A stretch of 35,907 nt of DNA from an uncultured Bacilli bacterium (GCA_947631655.1 CANRME010000003.1:1-35907), one strand, 5' to 3'; shown: positions 23,566-32,680, counted from the stretch's first letter. Notes: generated by a model not told the origin, from the letters alone. Program-made: numbers and translations.

Positions 23566-25032
23566 ATGTTTATATTAAAAAATGCATGGATTTCAATTAA
23601 AAGAAATAAAGGAAGGAATATTTTAATAGGAATCATTATTTTAATAATTGCATGTGCTTGTACGATAACACTAGCGATAAAAAATACAGCTGTAGATTTA
23701 ATAGATTCTTATAAGAATGCTTATGACAAAGAAGTAACCATTAGTTTTGATAGATCGAATATGATGAAAGACTTTGACCCATCCCAATCAGAAGGAAGAG
23801 AAAATGCTAGAGAAAAATTTGATAATATTGCAAGTTACACCATTAGTGATGTTCTATCTTTTGCGGATAGTGAATATATTGAAAGTTATTATTATACTTA
23901 TGGTGTTGGCTTGAATGGAAACAATATTGAAAAGGCTGAAATTGAGTCAAATAATAATATGCCAAACGGATTTGGTCATGGAAAAGAAAACAATATATCA
24001 TCTACTGATTTTACTTTAACTGGTTATAGTTCATTAGATGCTATGAGTGAATTTATAAATGGTACTTATACCATGAATGAAATAACGGAGAATGCATGGG
24101 ACATTGCCTTTGATGGTAACTATGTATTTATCAATCAAGAACTTGCGGATTATAATAATCTAAATTTAAATGACAAAATAGTCCTAGAAGATGAAGAGGG
24201 AAATACTTATGAATTCGAAATCATTGGTATTTTTAAAGAAAACGAAGAAGGAAACGGAGAGCCAATGTCGATGTTTTCCAATTCAGCGAATACTCTGGTA
24301 ACAAATGCCAGTGCGGTAACAAGTATTACTACAAGTAACGAAGATTTACAAGCGACAATTAATCCAACATTTATTATAGATTCTTATGATAACGTAGAAA
24401 AACTACAAGACGAATTTTACGAAAAAGGGTTAGATGAAAATTTTGTTCTTCAAACGAACGAAGAAATAGCATTAAGCGGAGTTTCAAGCATTGAAAATAT
24501 TAACTCTTTTGCAACAACATTTTTAGTTATCACTCTTATTATTGGTGGAATTGTTTTATTTGTAATCAACATGATCAATATTCGTGAAAGAAAATACGAA
24601 ATAGGAGTTTTAAGAACCATCGGTATTAGTAAGGTTAAATTAACGATGCAGTTTGTATCAGAACTTGTGATTGTTTCTGTTGTTGCTCTTGTACTGGGTG
24701 CAGGAATTGGGGCAGTAAGTTCGAAAGGAGTAAGTAATTCTTTACTAGAAAGTGAAATAAATAGTAGTAATGAAAGAACAGAAGAAATTGGTAAAAACTT
24801 TGGTGGACCAAATGGGAATGAAGGAATGCCAGATCGTGGAAATAGAGACGAAATGAGAGGAAAAGGTATGCCCGTGGTTCAAGCATACGATTCGATTGAT
24901 GCAGTCGTAGATATGAAAGTTTTACTAGAATTACTTGGTATTGGACTTTCATTAGTATTGGTAAGTTCCATTGCCTCAATGGTTAGTATTCAAAGATTTT
25001 CACCACTTACAATATTGAAAGAGAGGTCTTAA
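23566..25032 (+). CDS. FtsX-like ABC transporter permease (MacB type)
   Basis: A 488-residue permease from ATG 23566, chosen for AAGGAGGA seven bases upstream; a longer frame from 23539 contains that ribosome site. Topology is the MacB/FtsX plan: one N-terminal helix (about 17-40) after 'AWISIKRNKGRN', a large outside domain (about 45-310) rich in Asn/Glu, then three C-terminal helices around 'FLVITLIIGGIVLFVINMINIRERKYEIGVLRTIGIS' (the FtsX coupling region), 'LVIVSVVALVLGAGIG' and 'LLELLGIGLSLVLVSS'. It would work with the ATPase encoded two bases downstream as a mechanotransmission or export complex, often for antimicrobial peptide resistance. The loop between the last two helices is unusually long, with a Gly/Asn/Arg-rich stretch. 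Confidence 0.9.
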   Translation: MFILKNAWISIKRNKGRNILIGIIILIIACACTITLAIKNTAVDLIDSYKNAYDKEVTISFDRSNMMKDFDPSQSEGRENAREKFDNIASYTISDVLSFADSEYIESYYYTYGVGLNGNNIEKAEIESNNNMPNGFGHGKENNISSTDFTLTGYSSLDAMSEFINGTYTMNEITENAWDIAFDGNYVFINQELADYNNLNLNDKIVLEDEEGNTYEFEIIGIFKENEEGNGEPMSMFSNSANTLVTNASAVTSITTSNEDLQATINPTFIIDSYDNVEKLQDEFYEKGLDENFVLQTNEEIALSGVSSIENINSFATTFLVITLIIGGIVLFVINMINIRERKYEIGVLRTIGISKVKLTMQFVSELVIVSVVALVLGAGIGAVSSKGVSNSLLESEINSSNERTEEIGKNFGGPNGNEGMPDRGNRDEMRGKGMPVVQAYDSIDAVVDMKVLLELLGIGLSLVLVSSIASMVSIQRFSPLTILKERS

Positions 25033-25034
25033 TA

Positions 25035-25829
25035 ATGGCAGATAAGGAAAAGAATAACTATGTTTCAAAAGATAAACTTGGGAAAAATTTTACTCACAAA
25101 AAACAAATAGTTAAAAATAATGAAGTAAAAGATAATAAAGAGATGAAAGAAAAAAATACTTCTTCAAAAGACATTATTTTAAGTATTAAAAATGCAAGTT
25201 ATCGATATAGTGATGCGGAAGAAAATGACTATGCATTAAGAAATGTTAGTTTTGATTTTGAAAGTGGAAAAATATATGCTATCAGAGGTCGAAGTGGTAC
25301 TGGAAAAACAACATTATTATCTTTAATAAGTGGATTGGAAAGATGCACAGAAGGGGAAATTATTTTTGATGGCAAAAGTCTAAAAGATAGGAATTTAGAT
25401 AAGTATCGTAATAGTGATATTGGTATCGTCTTTCAAAGTTATAATTTATTGCCCTTTATGACAGCTAGCGAAAATATCATTCTTTCGATGGACGCAAATG
25501 GCTTAAAACTGAAAAACAAAAAAGAAAAAGCCATCGAGCTTATGGAAAAAGTCGGCTTGAAAGAAACTTATGCAGATCGTAAAGTTTTAAGATTATCAGG
25601 TGGGGAGCAACAAAGAGTGGCTATCGCAAGAAGCCTATCTTATAACCCTAAAATGATAATTGCTGATGAACCAACTGGAAACCTTGATAAGCAGACAGAG
25701 ACTGAAATTCTAGAAATATTTGAAAAGTTAGCCCATGAAGAAAAGAAATGTGTCATTATCGTAACTCATTCTCAAAATGTATGCGACGCTGTTGATGTAA
25801 TATATGACTTGAAGAAAGTGGCAAAGTAA
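25035..25829 (+). CDS. ABC transporter ATP-binding protein (MacB/LolD type)
   Basis: A 264-residue ATPase: Walker A GRSGTGKTT (85-93), Q loop 'IVFQSYNLLPFMTASENI', signature LSGGEQ (187-192), Walker B 'MIIADEPTGNLD' (207-218) and 'VIIVTHSQ' with the H-loop histidine. The motifs match the MacB/LolD family that pairs with FtsX-like permeases. The first 45 residues are a Lys/Asn/Glu-rich extension before the domain, which is longer than usual. The gene begins two bases after the permease stop (TAATAATG), so the two are translated together and form one transporter under the upstream two-component system. Confidence 0.92.
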   Translation: MADKEKNNYVSKDKLGKNFTHKKQIVKNNEVKDNKEMKEKNTSSKDIILSIKNASYRYSDAEENDYALRNVSFDFESGKIYAIRGRSGTGKTTLLSLISGLERCTEGEIIFDGKSLKDRNLDKYRNSDIGIVFQSYNLLPFMTASENIILSMDANGLKLKNKKEKAIELMEKVGLKETYADRKVLRLSGGEQQRVAIARSLSYNPKMIIADEPTGNLDKQTETEILEIFEKLAHEEKKCVIIVTHSQNVCDAVDVIYDLKKVAK

Positions 25830-25897
25830 GTAAATATAGATATTAGCAAACTCTATTGGGAGATTTTCTTTTTTGACATTCTAAGATATAATATCGA

Positions 25898-26132
25898 ATG
25901 AACAAAATTACAAGTTGATTTTAAAGAAAACTATCAAGTAAAATTTTGGGATTGTGGAATCAAATATCGTCTAAGCAAATGCCAGAATTTTATAAAAACA
26001 GTAGTTTCTGAAATAGAGAAGGTTAGTGCTATAATGATATTACCTGAAAAGAAAGAGGATAACGTCAATACCATAATACGAGGTTTGGTTATAATTGTTC
26101 GTTTCAAACATAATGGAGTGAATGGAATATGA
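25898..26132 (+). pseudogene. Frameshifted small ORF coupled to the next gene
   Basis: ATG 25898 opens a frame that stops after six codons, but the +1 frame is open from 25902 to the TGA at 26130-26132. Removing one A from the AAAA at 25904 region joins them into a 77-residue protein starting MNKLQVDFKENYQVKFWDC and ending with 'VRFKHNGVNGI'. Its stop overlaps the ATG of the next gene (ATGA at 26129-26132), the mark of translational coupling, so the frame was probably once coding. No family recognised. Causes could be a real frameshift mutation, slippage at the A run, or a sequencing error. No clear ribosome site precedes 25898. Confidence 0.5.
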
Positions 26133-26815
26133 GGAAAAGTAATTTGTTCAAGGCAACGATTTCTTTTGAAAATAATCATTACATGAATATAACTTTATAT
26201 TTAGTTTATAATGGGAACGAAAAATTAAAGAATGAAATTCCCCAAATAAAATTTAAAAAATGGGGAGATAAACATTTTTTAACGGTTGATATAAAAGATA
26301 TTAAAATTTTGGAAAAATTAAAGAATATCAGTGAATCCGACAAACGATATATAAACGATGTATTTGAATACGTAAAAACACATCAACAGCTCCTATTAGA
26401 TTATTGGAATGCTGATATACCAGAGTTTGAAGCAAAACAAATATTTTTTGATGAAACAAATAATCATTTTGGATGTACGAATTTAAGTAAGAGAAAAACC
26501 GGTTTACCGATGAATTTAGTTGTTTATTGTAACTATACACTGGATAGAGATAATATATTATTTTTTCAAAATGATTACGAAAAATTAAACTATCATAATA
26601 TGATAATGATGAGTATTGATAAAGATCATCCACAAGTATTAGTAAACAGAAAAATAAATATAAAAGAAGAGAATATGGAGTTATTAAAAAATTTTATAAA
26701 AAAGTATTATAAAATATTAACAGAATATAACGATGATCAATTACATGATAGTGAGATATTTAGTTTCATCGACGAAAGTGTAAAAGAAGCGAAAAAAGAG
26801 AGTAATGATGAATGA
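26129..26815 (+). CDS. Unknown soluble protein (228 aa)
   Basis: A 228-residue protein without signal peptide or membrane helices. It looks like an alpha/beta N-terminal half ('KATISFENNHYMNITLYLVYNG', 'FKKWGDKHFLTVDI') and a helical C-terminus with many charged residues ('FIKKYYKILTEYNDDQLHDSE'). I do not recognise a family or catalytic motif. The start overlaps the stop of the frameshifted ORF upstream (ATGA), and GGAGTG lies eight bases before the ATG, so it can still be translated on its own. A terminator overlaps its last codons. It lies between the transporter operon and a secreted-protein gene with no clear functional link. Confidence 0.7.
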   Translation: MRKSNLFKATISFENNHYMNITLYLVYNGNEKLKNEIPQIKFKKWGDKHFLTVDIKDIKILEKLKNISESDKRYINDVFEYVKTHQQLLLDYWNADIPEFEAKQIFFDETNNHFGCTNLSKRKTGLPMNLVVYCNYTLDRDNILFFQNDYEKLNYHNMIMMSIDKDHPQVLVNRKINIKEENMELLKNFIKKYYKILTEYNDDQLHDSEIFSFIDESVKEAKKESNDE

Positions 26816-26851
26816 AGGCTAATAATGTCCCAGTCATTATACTCTCTTTTT
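26798..26851 (+). terminator. Terminator overlapping the end of the unknown gene
   Basis: GAGAGT plus AATGA on the left (from 26798) pairs with TCATTATACTCTC (26834-26846) with a small bulge, followed by TTTTTCT. Confidence 0.65.
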
Positions 26852-26922
26852 CTATTGTTTTGATTTTGAAGATACTATTTTTAAGGGAAAGAATACTATG
26901 AAAAAAGAACGAAAAACTTTTA

Positions 26923-26976
26923 ACAGTAAATAGTGACAAGAAAACACTTTACTTTACAGTAAAAATGATGTATAAT
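26923..26976 (+). promoter_or_regulatory. Promoter of the secreted coiled-coil protein with a palindromic operator
   Basis: -35 TTTACT (26948-26953), 17 bases, -10 TATAAT (26971-26976). The -35 is the left half of the palindrome TTTACT-TTAC-AGTAAA (26948-26963), and ACAGTAAA also occurs at 26923-26930. A repressor site is likely; the protein that binds it is not identified. A GGGAA/TTCCC hairpin follows in the leader. Confidence 0.6.
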
Positions 26977-27044
26977 ATTGCCAACAACAGGGGGGAATCC
27001 TTTCCCATCATTGTATATAATATATAATAGAGGAGGAATAAATT

Positions 27045-28265
27045 ATGAAAAAGCTCATGACAAAATCAATTATGACAAAAGCAATTATATCGGTAATGAT
27101 AACTACTACTGTCATAGCCGGTGTAATCGTTACATCAAAAGTAATGGACAATAAAAACTTTGCTAATAAGATCAGCAATCAAAAAGCAGAAAGTTATACG
27201 GAAAAGAAAAATACAGAAGGGGAAACTGCAACCACTGCTATTAAAACAGAAACAAAACAAAATGAGACAGATGAAAAAATAGGAGATGCACAATCAAAAA
27301 CCAAAAGTACTGAAACTACGACGGAACTAGAATTACAAAAAGAAATTGAGAATGCGAAAAAAGCAGTAACCGAAGCAGAAAAAGAATTAGAAACTGCTAA
27401 AACAGAACAAGAAAAAACACAGGCAAAAGCGAAAGTAGAAGCAGCCAAAGAAGAACAAAGAAAAGCAGAGCAAGCAAAAGAAGAGGCAGAAGAAAAAGCA
27501 AAACAAGCAGGAGAAACTACTACAAAAGTGGAAGAAGAAAAACCAAAAACAAGTAGTGAAAGTCAACCTACTGCTACACCTAATACAGTAGAAACTCCAG
27601 CTCCAAAGGCAAATGATTTGGAGACAGTGAAAAAGGCAATAGAAAATACAAGAAATGCAAACACCATGACAGTCACGAATTATATAGAAAATTCAACCAA
27701 ACAATTCAATAAGGCAACAGGCGAAGAACATGCCGTTTATCGTAGCGCTCTAAGCCTTACTGAAAAGGCTGGTACTCTATATTCCTATAAAACCAATAAC
27801 AGCAAAACGCTTTCTTTATTCAAAGAAAATGGTGGTAGTGAATGGAAAATGGTCTTTAGTGGTAAGAGAACCATGGGTGTCATTGAATTAGAATTAATAA
27901 AGAATGCTTATAGTGTAGAAGCAACCGGTGATGGTAACTACAATGTAAAAATTTCTCATAGTGATGCCAAAAGCTGGCTTATGAATTACTATGGAAGTTC
28001 ATCAGTATCTGGTGAAGTAACGATTACTATTAAAACAAATGGTACTTACGTACAGTTAATAAAAGGTACAGTTGGAACGAGAGAAATTAATTTGGCTCTA
28101 AGCGATATTGGTTCTACAACGGTTCCTTCAAGAAGCCAACTTGGTATTGATGAAGGAACAATTAATGCATTAGAAGAAGAATATAAAGCGCATTATGACT
28201 GTGAACGTGAAAACGATTACTGGGTTTGCGGACCACATAAACATGTAAATCAATATAATTTTTAA
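27045..28265 (+). CDS. Secreted or membrane-anchored coiled-coil protein
   Basis: A 406-residue exported protein. A hydrophobic segment (about residues 12-31) after a Lys-rich start acts as signal peptide or anchor; there is no lipobox. Residues about 90-165 are a Glu/Lys/Ala/Gln coiled coil with near-repeats ('EAEKELETAKTEQEKTQAKAKVEAAKEEQRKAEQ'), followed by a Thr/Pro/Ser linker. Residues about 190-375 form a beta-rich domain ('GTLYSYKTNNSKTLSLF', 'GNYNVKISHSDAKSWL', 'GEVTITIKTNGTYVQLI') that resembles the general build of lipid-binding or carbohydrate-binding surface domains, without a specific match. The C-terminus has CERENDYWVC (C386, C395), a probable disulfide. GGAGGAATAAATT precedes the ATG. 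No sortase motif. Its own promoter carries a palindromic operator, so it is regulated alone. Function unknown. Confidence 0.75.
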   Translation: MKKLMTKSIMTKAIISVMITTTVIAGVIVTSKVMDNKNFANKISNQKAESYTEKKNTEGETATTAIKTETKQNETDEKIGDAQSKTKSTETTTELELQKEIENAKKAVTEAEKELETAKTEQEKTQAKAKVEAAKEEQRKAEQAKEEAEEKAKQAGETTTKVEEEKPKTSSESQPTATPNTVETPAPKANDLETVKKAIENTRNANTMTVTNYIENSTKQFNKATGEEHAVYRSALSLTEKAGTLYSYKTNNSKTLSLFKENGGSEWKMVFSGKRTMGVIELELIKNAYSVEATGDGNYNVKISHSDAKSWLMNYYGSSSVSGEVTITIKTNGTYVQLIKGTVGTREINLALSDIGSTTVPSRSQLGIDEGTINALEEEYKAHYDCERENDYWVCGPHKHVNQYNF

Positions 28266-28296
28266 TAAATAGGAATGCAACGAAAATAATAAAAAG

Positions 28297-28332
28297 AAAA
28301 GCCTATACCTTCGAAAGGGTATGGGCTTTTTT
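28297..28332 (+). terminator. Strong terminator after the secreted protein gene
   Basis: AAAAGCCTATACC pairs with GGTATGGGCTTTT (one G-T pair) around TTCGAAAG, ending in T6. Confidence 0.9.
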
Positions 28333-28630
28333 GTGGAAAAAACTTTTTCTTCCCCCAAAAAAATTCAAAATCAAAGTTTGTAACCAGAACCAAATCATGA
28401 AATGAAAAATTCATATCGAAAACAGGACTACGAAAAATCAAAAAGTACCAGAAAATTCATTAGGAAAAAGAATGGATATCAAACAGGAAATCAAAGAGTA
28501 AGAAATGAAATAAGTAAAATCAGATTTTCCTAGAAGAATATAATTTTGAAATCATGACATTTTTAACTGACCGAATAAGTCATAGTATTTTTTTAAAACT
28601 TTGGATATACTTTTCTCATGAGGTGAAACC
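28333..28630. other. Gene-free A-rich leader before the Xre-ABC gene
   Basis: No coding frame supported. The plus strand is strongly A-rich. A possible -10 (TATACT, about 28605) precedes the Xre-ABC gene, without a good -35. GAGGTGA (28620-28626) is its ribosome site. Confidence 0.5.
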
Positions 28631-29593
28631 ATGAATCAAGAAAAAATGGGAAAATTTATCGCGGAACTACGCACAGAATGTGGTTATACACAAAAAGAGA
28701 TCGGCAATATGTTAGGTATCACAGACAATTCCGTATCCAAATGGGAAAGAGGAATCAACGCTCCAGATATCTCGATTTTGACGACTCTTTCGGAAATATT
28801 TCATGTGACAGTTCAAGAATTATTAAATGGCGAAAGAAATTTCAAAAAGAAAGAAATTGATAAAACGCATCACCAAAAGGTATTAGAGGTAAAGAATTTA
28901 TCGAAATCCTTTGGTAAAAGAAAAATCCTAAAAAACATTACCTTTGATATTTATGAAGGGGACATTGTCGGTTTGATAGGTCCGAATGGTGCCGGGAAGA
29001 CAACTCTAATAAAAACAATTTTAAGTTTATATCATATGGATAGTGGTAGTGTCAAAATAGGTGGATATGACATTAAAAAAGAATTAGAAAAAGCGTTATC
29101 ACAAACTGGTTCAATTATTGAAAATCCGGATATGTATCAAAATATCAGTGGAAGAAAGAATCTAAAGATTACCTCACTCATCAATGACATTAAGGATAAA
29201 GACTATATCGAAAAGATCATTCGCTTCGTCAAATTAGAAGACCGTATCGATGACAAAGTAAAAAAATATTCTCTAGGAATGAAACAACGACTAGGTTTAG
29301 CAAACGCCTTAATCAAAAGACCCAAACTTTTAATTTTAGATGAACCAACCAACGGATTAGATCCCGCGGGAATAAAAGAATTAAGAGAAATTCTAAAGAA
29401 AATCAACCACGAAGAAAATATGAGTATTTTAATTAGTAGCCACATCTTATCCGAAGTAGAAAATATCTGTGATCGTATTTTGATTATCGATGAAGGAAAA
29501 ATAAATAGCGACTTCGGTATTGAAGAAGTAAAATATAAAAATATCAGCCTAGAAGATGAGTTTTTCTCAAAAATAAAAAAAGAGAAAGAATAG
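28631..29593 (+). CDS. ABC ATPase fused to an Xre DNA-binding domain
   Basis: A 320-residue fusion. Residues 1-66 are an HTH_3 domain ('LRTECGYTQKEIGNMLGITDNSVSKWERGINAPDISIL'). Residues about 84-300 are an ABC ATPase of the bacitracin/lantibiotic self-protection type: Walker A GPNGAGKTT (117-125), signature SLGMKQ (214-219) and Walker B 'LLILDEPTNGLDP' (233-245). The two parts are joined by a short Lys-rich linker (67-83). The permease gene follows 19 bp later. One polypeptide could thus power the transporter and bind its own promoter, letting transport state report to transcription. Such fusions occur in gut Bacillota; what this one does is inferred. There is no sign of a frameshift joining two genes: GAGGTGA before the single start, no internal ribosome site near residue 80. 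Confidence 0.9.
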   Translation: MNQEKMGKFIAELRTECGYTQKEIGNMLGITDNSVSKWERGINAPDISILTTLSEIFHVTVQELLNGERNFKKKEIDKTHHQKVLEVKNLSKSFGKRKILKNITFDIYEGDIVGLIGPNGAGKTTLIKTILSLYHMDSGSVKIGGYDIKKELEKALSQTGSIIENPDMYQNISGRKNLKITSLINDIKDKDYIEKIIRFVKLEDRIDDKVKKYSLGMKQRLGLANALIKRPKLLILDEPTNGLDPAGIKELREILKKINHEENMSILISSHILSEVENICDRILIIDEGKINSDFGIEEVKYKNISLEDEFFSKIKKEKE

Positions 29594-29612
29594 AAAAAGG
29601 AGTGAACGATAA

Positions 29613-31232
29613 GTGAAAATAATCAAATTAATTCAAAGTGAATTTATCAAAAACTATACCCTAAAAAAGATCATAGGAATCATCCTTATTGTTTCTCTTT
29701 TTAGTATCGGGTTGGTAGAATTTATGAACCTGTTTTACTTTCAAAAAGGACAAGAAATCGAACTCATAGATAACCAGATGGAAATTCGTAATCAGGAATT
29801 AGCGCAAAAAGAAAATCGAACACTAGAAGAAGATTATGAATTATATCTAAATCGAATCAAAAAAGAAGCGTATCAATATTTAACCGAAAAGAAAATAACA
29901 ACCTTAACAGATTGGCATACCAGTATCGTTTTCGATTTACGCGCCGATTTACAAGAAAATTATTTATATAAATTGATTCGAGATAAAATAGAGGATTCCT
30001 TTATTTCAGGAATTTGTTCCAATGAAAACTATAAGCCAACGGAGTACGGGGATGGATATGCCGCTACCTTTGTGGGCACTCTTTCTACTGATTGTGCTTA
30101 TTATTACGACGGTACTTTAGAAGAAAAAATAGAGTATTTAGAAAAAGAAATCGAAGCATATGAAAAACTTTTAAAAGAAGATAAATTTTATCTTTACTTA
30201 CAATATCTAATTGATACAGAACAAATCTTTGATGATGATATTGAGATTGCCCAACTCATCATTGATAAAAAAATTGAAAATATGTGGGATGCCCGAGCCC
30301 TCAATTACATAAAATATTCTTTCTATCAAACTGAATCCATCCTCAGTGAAGAGAAATTTCGAAAGATGCAAGAATTTTATCATTTTCCTTCCTATCAAGA
30401 TTATGTAAGATTTACGAAATACAATAATGAAGAAGCAAAAAAATCCAAAGCAATTCTCCGCTATAGCATAGAAAATAACATAGAAAATGATTTACCATCA
30501 AACAATACACATAATTATGGAATTTGGAGTATGATGAATAGTTCCTACAATGTTGTAACAAGTAAGAAAATGGTAAATGAGGTGTTTCACCTAACTATCA
30601 TTGTTCTTATATTAGTGTGTATCACAAGTAGCGGAATCGTAAGCGGAGAACATAGTAAAGGAACAATCAAAAATATGATTACTACCCCAGTAAAAAGATA
30701 TAAAATTTTACTTAGTAAGTTTATTTATTTGATTCTTCATACTTATATTATTTGGTTCATTGGATTAGTGGCTTTAAGTATTTATTCAGGTATTCGATTT
30801 GGTTTTAGTGATTTGTTTACTCCTAAATTAATTGATTCTGGTGGAAAAGTAATCGAAGTAAATTATTATTTATACTTATTGAAAGATATGTTTTTTGCCG
30901 GTATTCCTGTCATTGCCTTTTTAAGTATCTTATTTTTCTTATCAACTGTGACACTCAATACGGCAGTTACGACCAGTGTTATGACTATTTTAGCAATTAT
31001 CCCATCCATTTTATACTACGCTTGTGCCCATTTAAATTTGAATTTTCTTGTTTATACCCCTCTCTTATACTTTGACTGTGGTTATCTATTTGATAAACAG
31101 GAATTTTATATAGATATTTTAAAGAAAGTAGATATGAATTTAGGTTTAGGTATCCTCGTCTCTCTAATCACAATCGTTATTCTATACACAATAACCAATG
31201 TAGTTTATATCAAACGAGATATTAAAAATTAA
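29613..31232 (+). CDS. ABC-2 type transporter permease
   Basis: A 539-residue membrane protein starting with GTG 29613 (AAAGGAG about ten bases upstream). One helix near the N-terminus (about 19-37) is followed by a long outside domain (about 45-320) rich in charged residues, then about five to six helices from 325 onward, including 'TIIVLILVCITSSGIVSGEHSKGTIKNMITTPVKRYKILLSKFI', which holds the E-x-x-K-G-T block typical of ABC-2 permeases. It is encoded directly after the Xre-ABC ATPase and is its membrane partner. The large outside domain is uncommon in simple ABC-2 exporters and may bind a peptide or lipid substrate. Likely role: export or self-protection against an antimicrobial compound. 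Confidence 0.88.
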   Translation: MKIIKLIQSEFIKNYTLKKIIGIILIVSLFSIGLVEFMNLFYFQKGQEIELIDNQMEIRNQELAQKENRTLEEDYELYLNRIKKEAYQYLTEKKITTLTDWHTSIVFDLRADLQENYLYKLIRDKIEDSFISGICSNENYKPTEYGDGYAATFVGTLSTDCAYYYDGTLEEKIEYLEKEIEAYEKLLKEDKFYLYLQYLIDTEQIFDDDIEIAQLIIDKKIENMWDARALNYIKYSFYQTESILSEEKFRKMQEFYHFPSYQDYVRFTKYNNEEAKKSKAILRYSIENNIENDLPSNNTHNYGIWSMMNSSYNVVTSKKMVNEVFHLTIIVLILVCITSSGIVSGEHSKGTIKNMITTPVKRYKILLSKFIYLILHTYIIWFIGLVALSIYSGIRFGFSDLFTPKLIDSGGKVIEVNYYLYLLKDMFFAGIPVIAFLSILFFLSTVTLNTAVTTSVMTILAIIPSILYYACAHLNLNFLVYTPLLYFDCGYLFDKQEFYIDILKKVDMNLGLGILVSLITIVILYTITNVVYIKRDIKN

Positions 31233-31433
31233 AAAATTACGAATCCTTACTTTCAAAAAAAGATAATAAGAGATTTAAAAAAATTCCGCAAAAAAATAAT
31301 GATGCCAAAAGAAGCGAAAGAAGAAACATAATTAACAAAAAAGGTTCCACAAAAAGAAACAGAACGATGCAAAAAGAACGACAAAAAAGAAAATAAAGAG
31401 AAATCAAAAAATAAAAAAAGGGACCAAAAAATC

Positions 31434-31485
31434 AAAAAGAGGTTACATCGAAGTGAACCCAAATCGTTCACATCAGCCTCTTTTC
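31434..31485 (+). terminator. Composite terminator after the ABC-2 operon
   Basis: Outer stem AAAGAGG / CCTCTTT with inner stem GTGAAC / GTTCAC, followed by TTTTCATTTT. It lies between the convergent permease and FkbM genes. Confidence 0.65.
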
Positions 31486-31517
31486 ATTTTGCGACATCTC
31501 TACATAAGGAACAAGAG

Positions 31518-32456
31518 TTATTCTTTTACCGCAAACAAAACAATTTCTGTAGGAAAAACCGCATTTCCATAGTATCTTAGATCAAAAAAATATCCATCCC
31601 ACATTTCGTAAATCAGTTTTGGTATCTTCCACAAATCTTCATGATTATGGTAAACAGAAATAGCTAACTTCGGATGTTCTTCCGTAATATGACGTTTCGC
31701 ACCAAGAAGTGCTTTGGTCTCTGACCCTTCAATATCCATTTTTAGAAAGGTAATAGGTTCTTTTATATCCTCATCCAAAGTAACAGTTTCAATGGCGTTT
31801 TCCTCTTTCCCTTCCTTCCATACAATATTGGCAGAAGCATCTACTGCATTTTTTTCAATATAAAGAATCCCACTTTCATCCGAAACCGCTTTCTTTTGAC
31901 AAAGAATATTAGGATAATAAGAAAGAGATTTCTTTAAAGAAGTAAAACTTTCTTCCGTCACTTCATAACCATAAATTTTTTGATAACAATGACTCCCATA
32001 CTGTGTGAGATAATCCATAATAGTATCTCCAACATAAGCACCTAAATCCACAAAAACTTCTTTTTCATCACAAGAAATCAAATCGAAATCAAAATAATGA
32101 GAATAATTTTTTTCACCACACGTACCTAATGTTTCAAAATCGAAACGATACCAATTACTTAAAATCGCGTATAATACTTTTTTAGAACGATAATCACCAA
32201 GTTTTTGGTAAAGCCAAGCGTAATCTTCTATATGTTCTTTCAATGAAATACTTCGTAAATACAATTCGTCATAAATTCCTTCTGAACGTTTTAATTTTCC
32301 CCAATAAGGAAAAGTCTGAAAATAATTTTCCAAAGAATCTTGTGTTTGTTTGGGAATATGAAAATACTGTTGATAAATAGAAGTATAAATTTCCTGTAGA
32401 CTTTTCGACCGAATTTCATTTACTAATGAAAAAAAAGATTGATCAATTTGATTCAT
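31518..32456 (-). CDS. FkbM-family methyltransferase
   Basis: A 312-residue SAM-dependent methyltransferase. The SAM-binding motif is 'VFVDLGAYVGDT' (134-145), followed by 'IYGYEVTEESFTSLKKSL' (acidic residue after strand 2) and 'FLKMDIEGSETKALLGAKR' (237-255), the hallmark of the FkbM group. The first 120 residues are helical and are often present in Bacillota members. FkbM enzymes usually methylate hydroxyl groups of sugars or natural products; the substrate here is unknown. GAGGAG precedes the ATG at 32456. It is a single gene, convergent with the ABC-2 operon and divergent from pta, and its link to either is not evident. Confidence 0.88.
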   Translation of the reverse strand: MNQIDQSFFSLVNEIRSKSLQEIYTSIYQQYFHIPKQTQDSLENYFQTFPYWGKLKRSEGIYDELYLRSISLKEHIEDYAWLYQKLGDYRSKKVLYAILSNWYRFDFETLGTCGEKNYSHYFDFDLISCDEKEVFVDLGAYVGDTIMDYLTQYGSHCYQKIYGYEVTEESFTSLKKSLSYYPNILCQKKAVSDESGILYIEKNAVDASANIVWKEGKEENAIETVTLDEDIKEPITFLKMDIEGSETKALLGAKRHITEEHPKLAISVYHNHEDLWKIPKLIYEMWDGYFFDLRYYGNAVFPTEIVLFAVKE

Positions 32457-32651
32457 AAATTTCTCCTCAATATAACTCTATGAAAAGAAAGAAAACTTCA
32501 TGCCGATTATGTAGATAAAAAATACCATTTCATTTCAATTTATGGAAATATGGAAAATAAGAAAAACAATAGGAAAAAGCAATCCTTAGACAATGATATA
32601 TTGAAAATGCAACCTCAATTCCACATCGAAAGCCTAACATCACTTCCTTCA

Positions 32652-32680
32652 TTTACGAATGGATGGATCTGTGATATACT
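32652..32680 (+). promoter_or_regulatory. Promoter of pta
   Basis: TTTACG (32652-32657), 17 bases, TATACT (32675-32680) with extended TGA before it, 37 bp upstream of the ATG. The rest of 32457-32650 shows no gene. Confidence 0.75.

Noticed and set aside
24635-24979. Antisense frame within the permease gene
   Set aside because: A shadow of the strongly supported plus-strand coding sequence; no ribosome site and no protein-like features.
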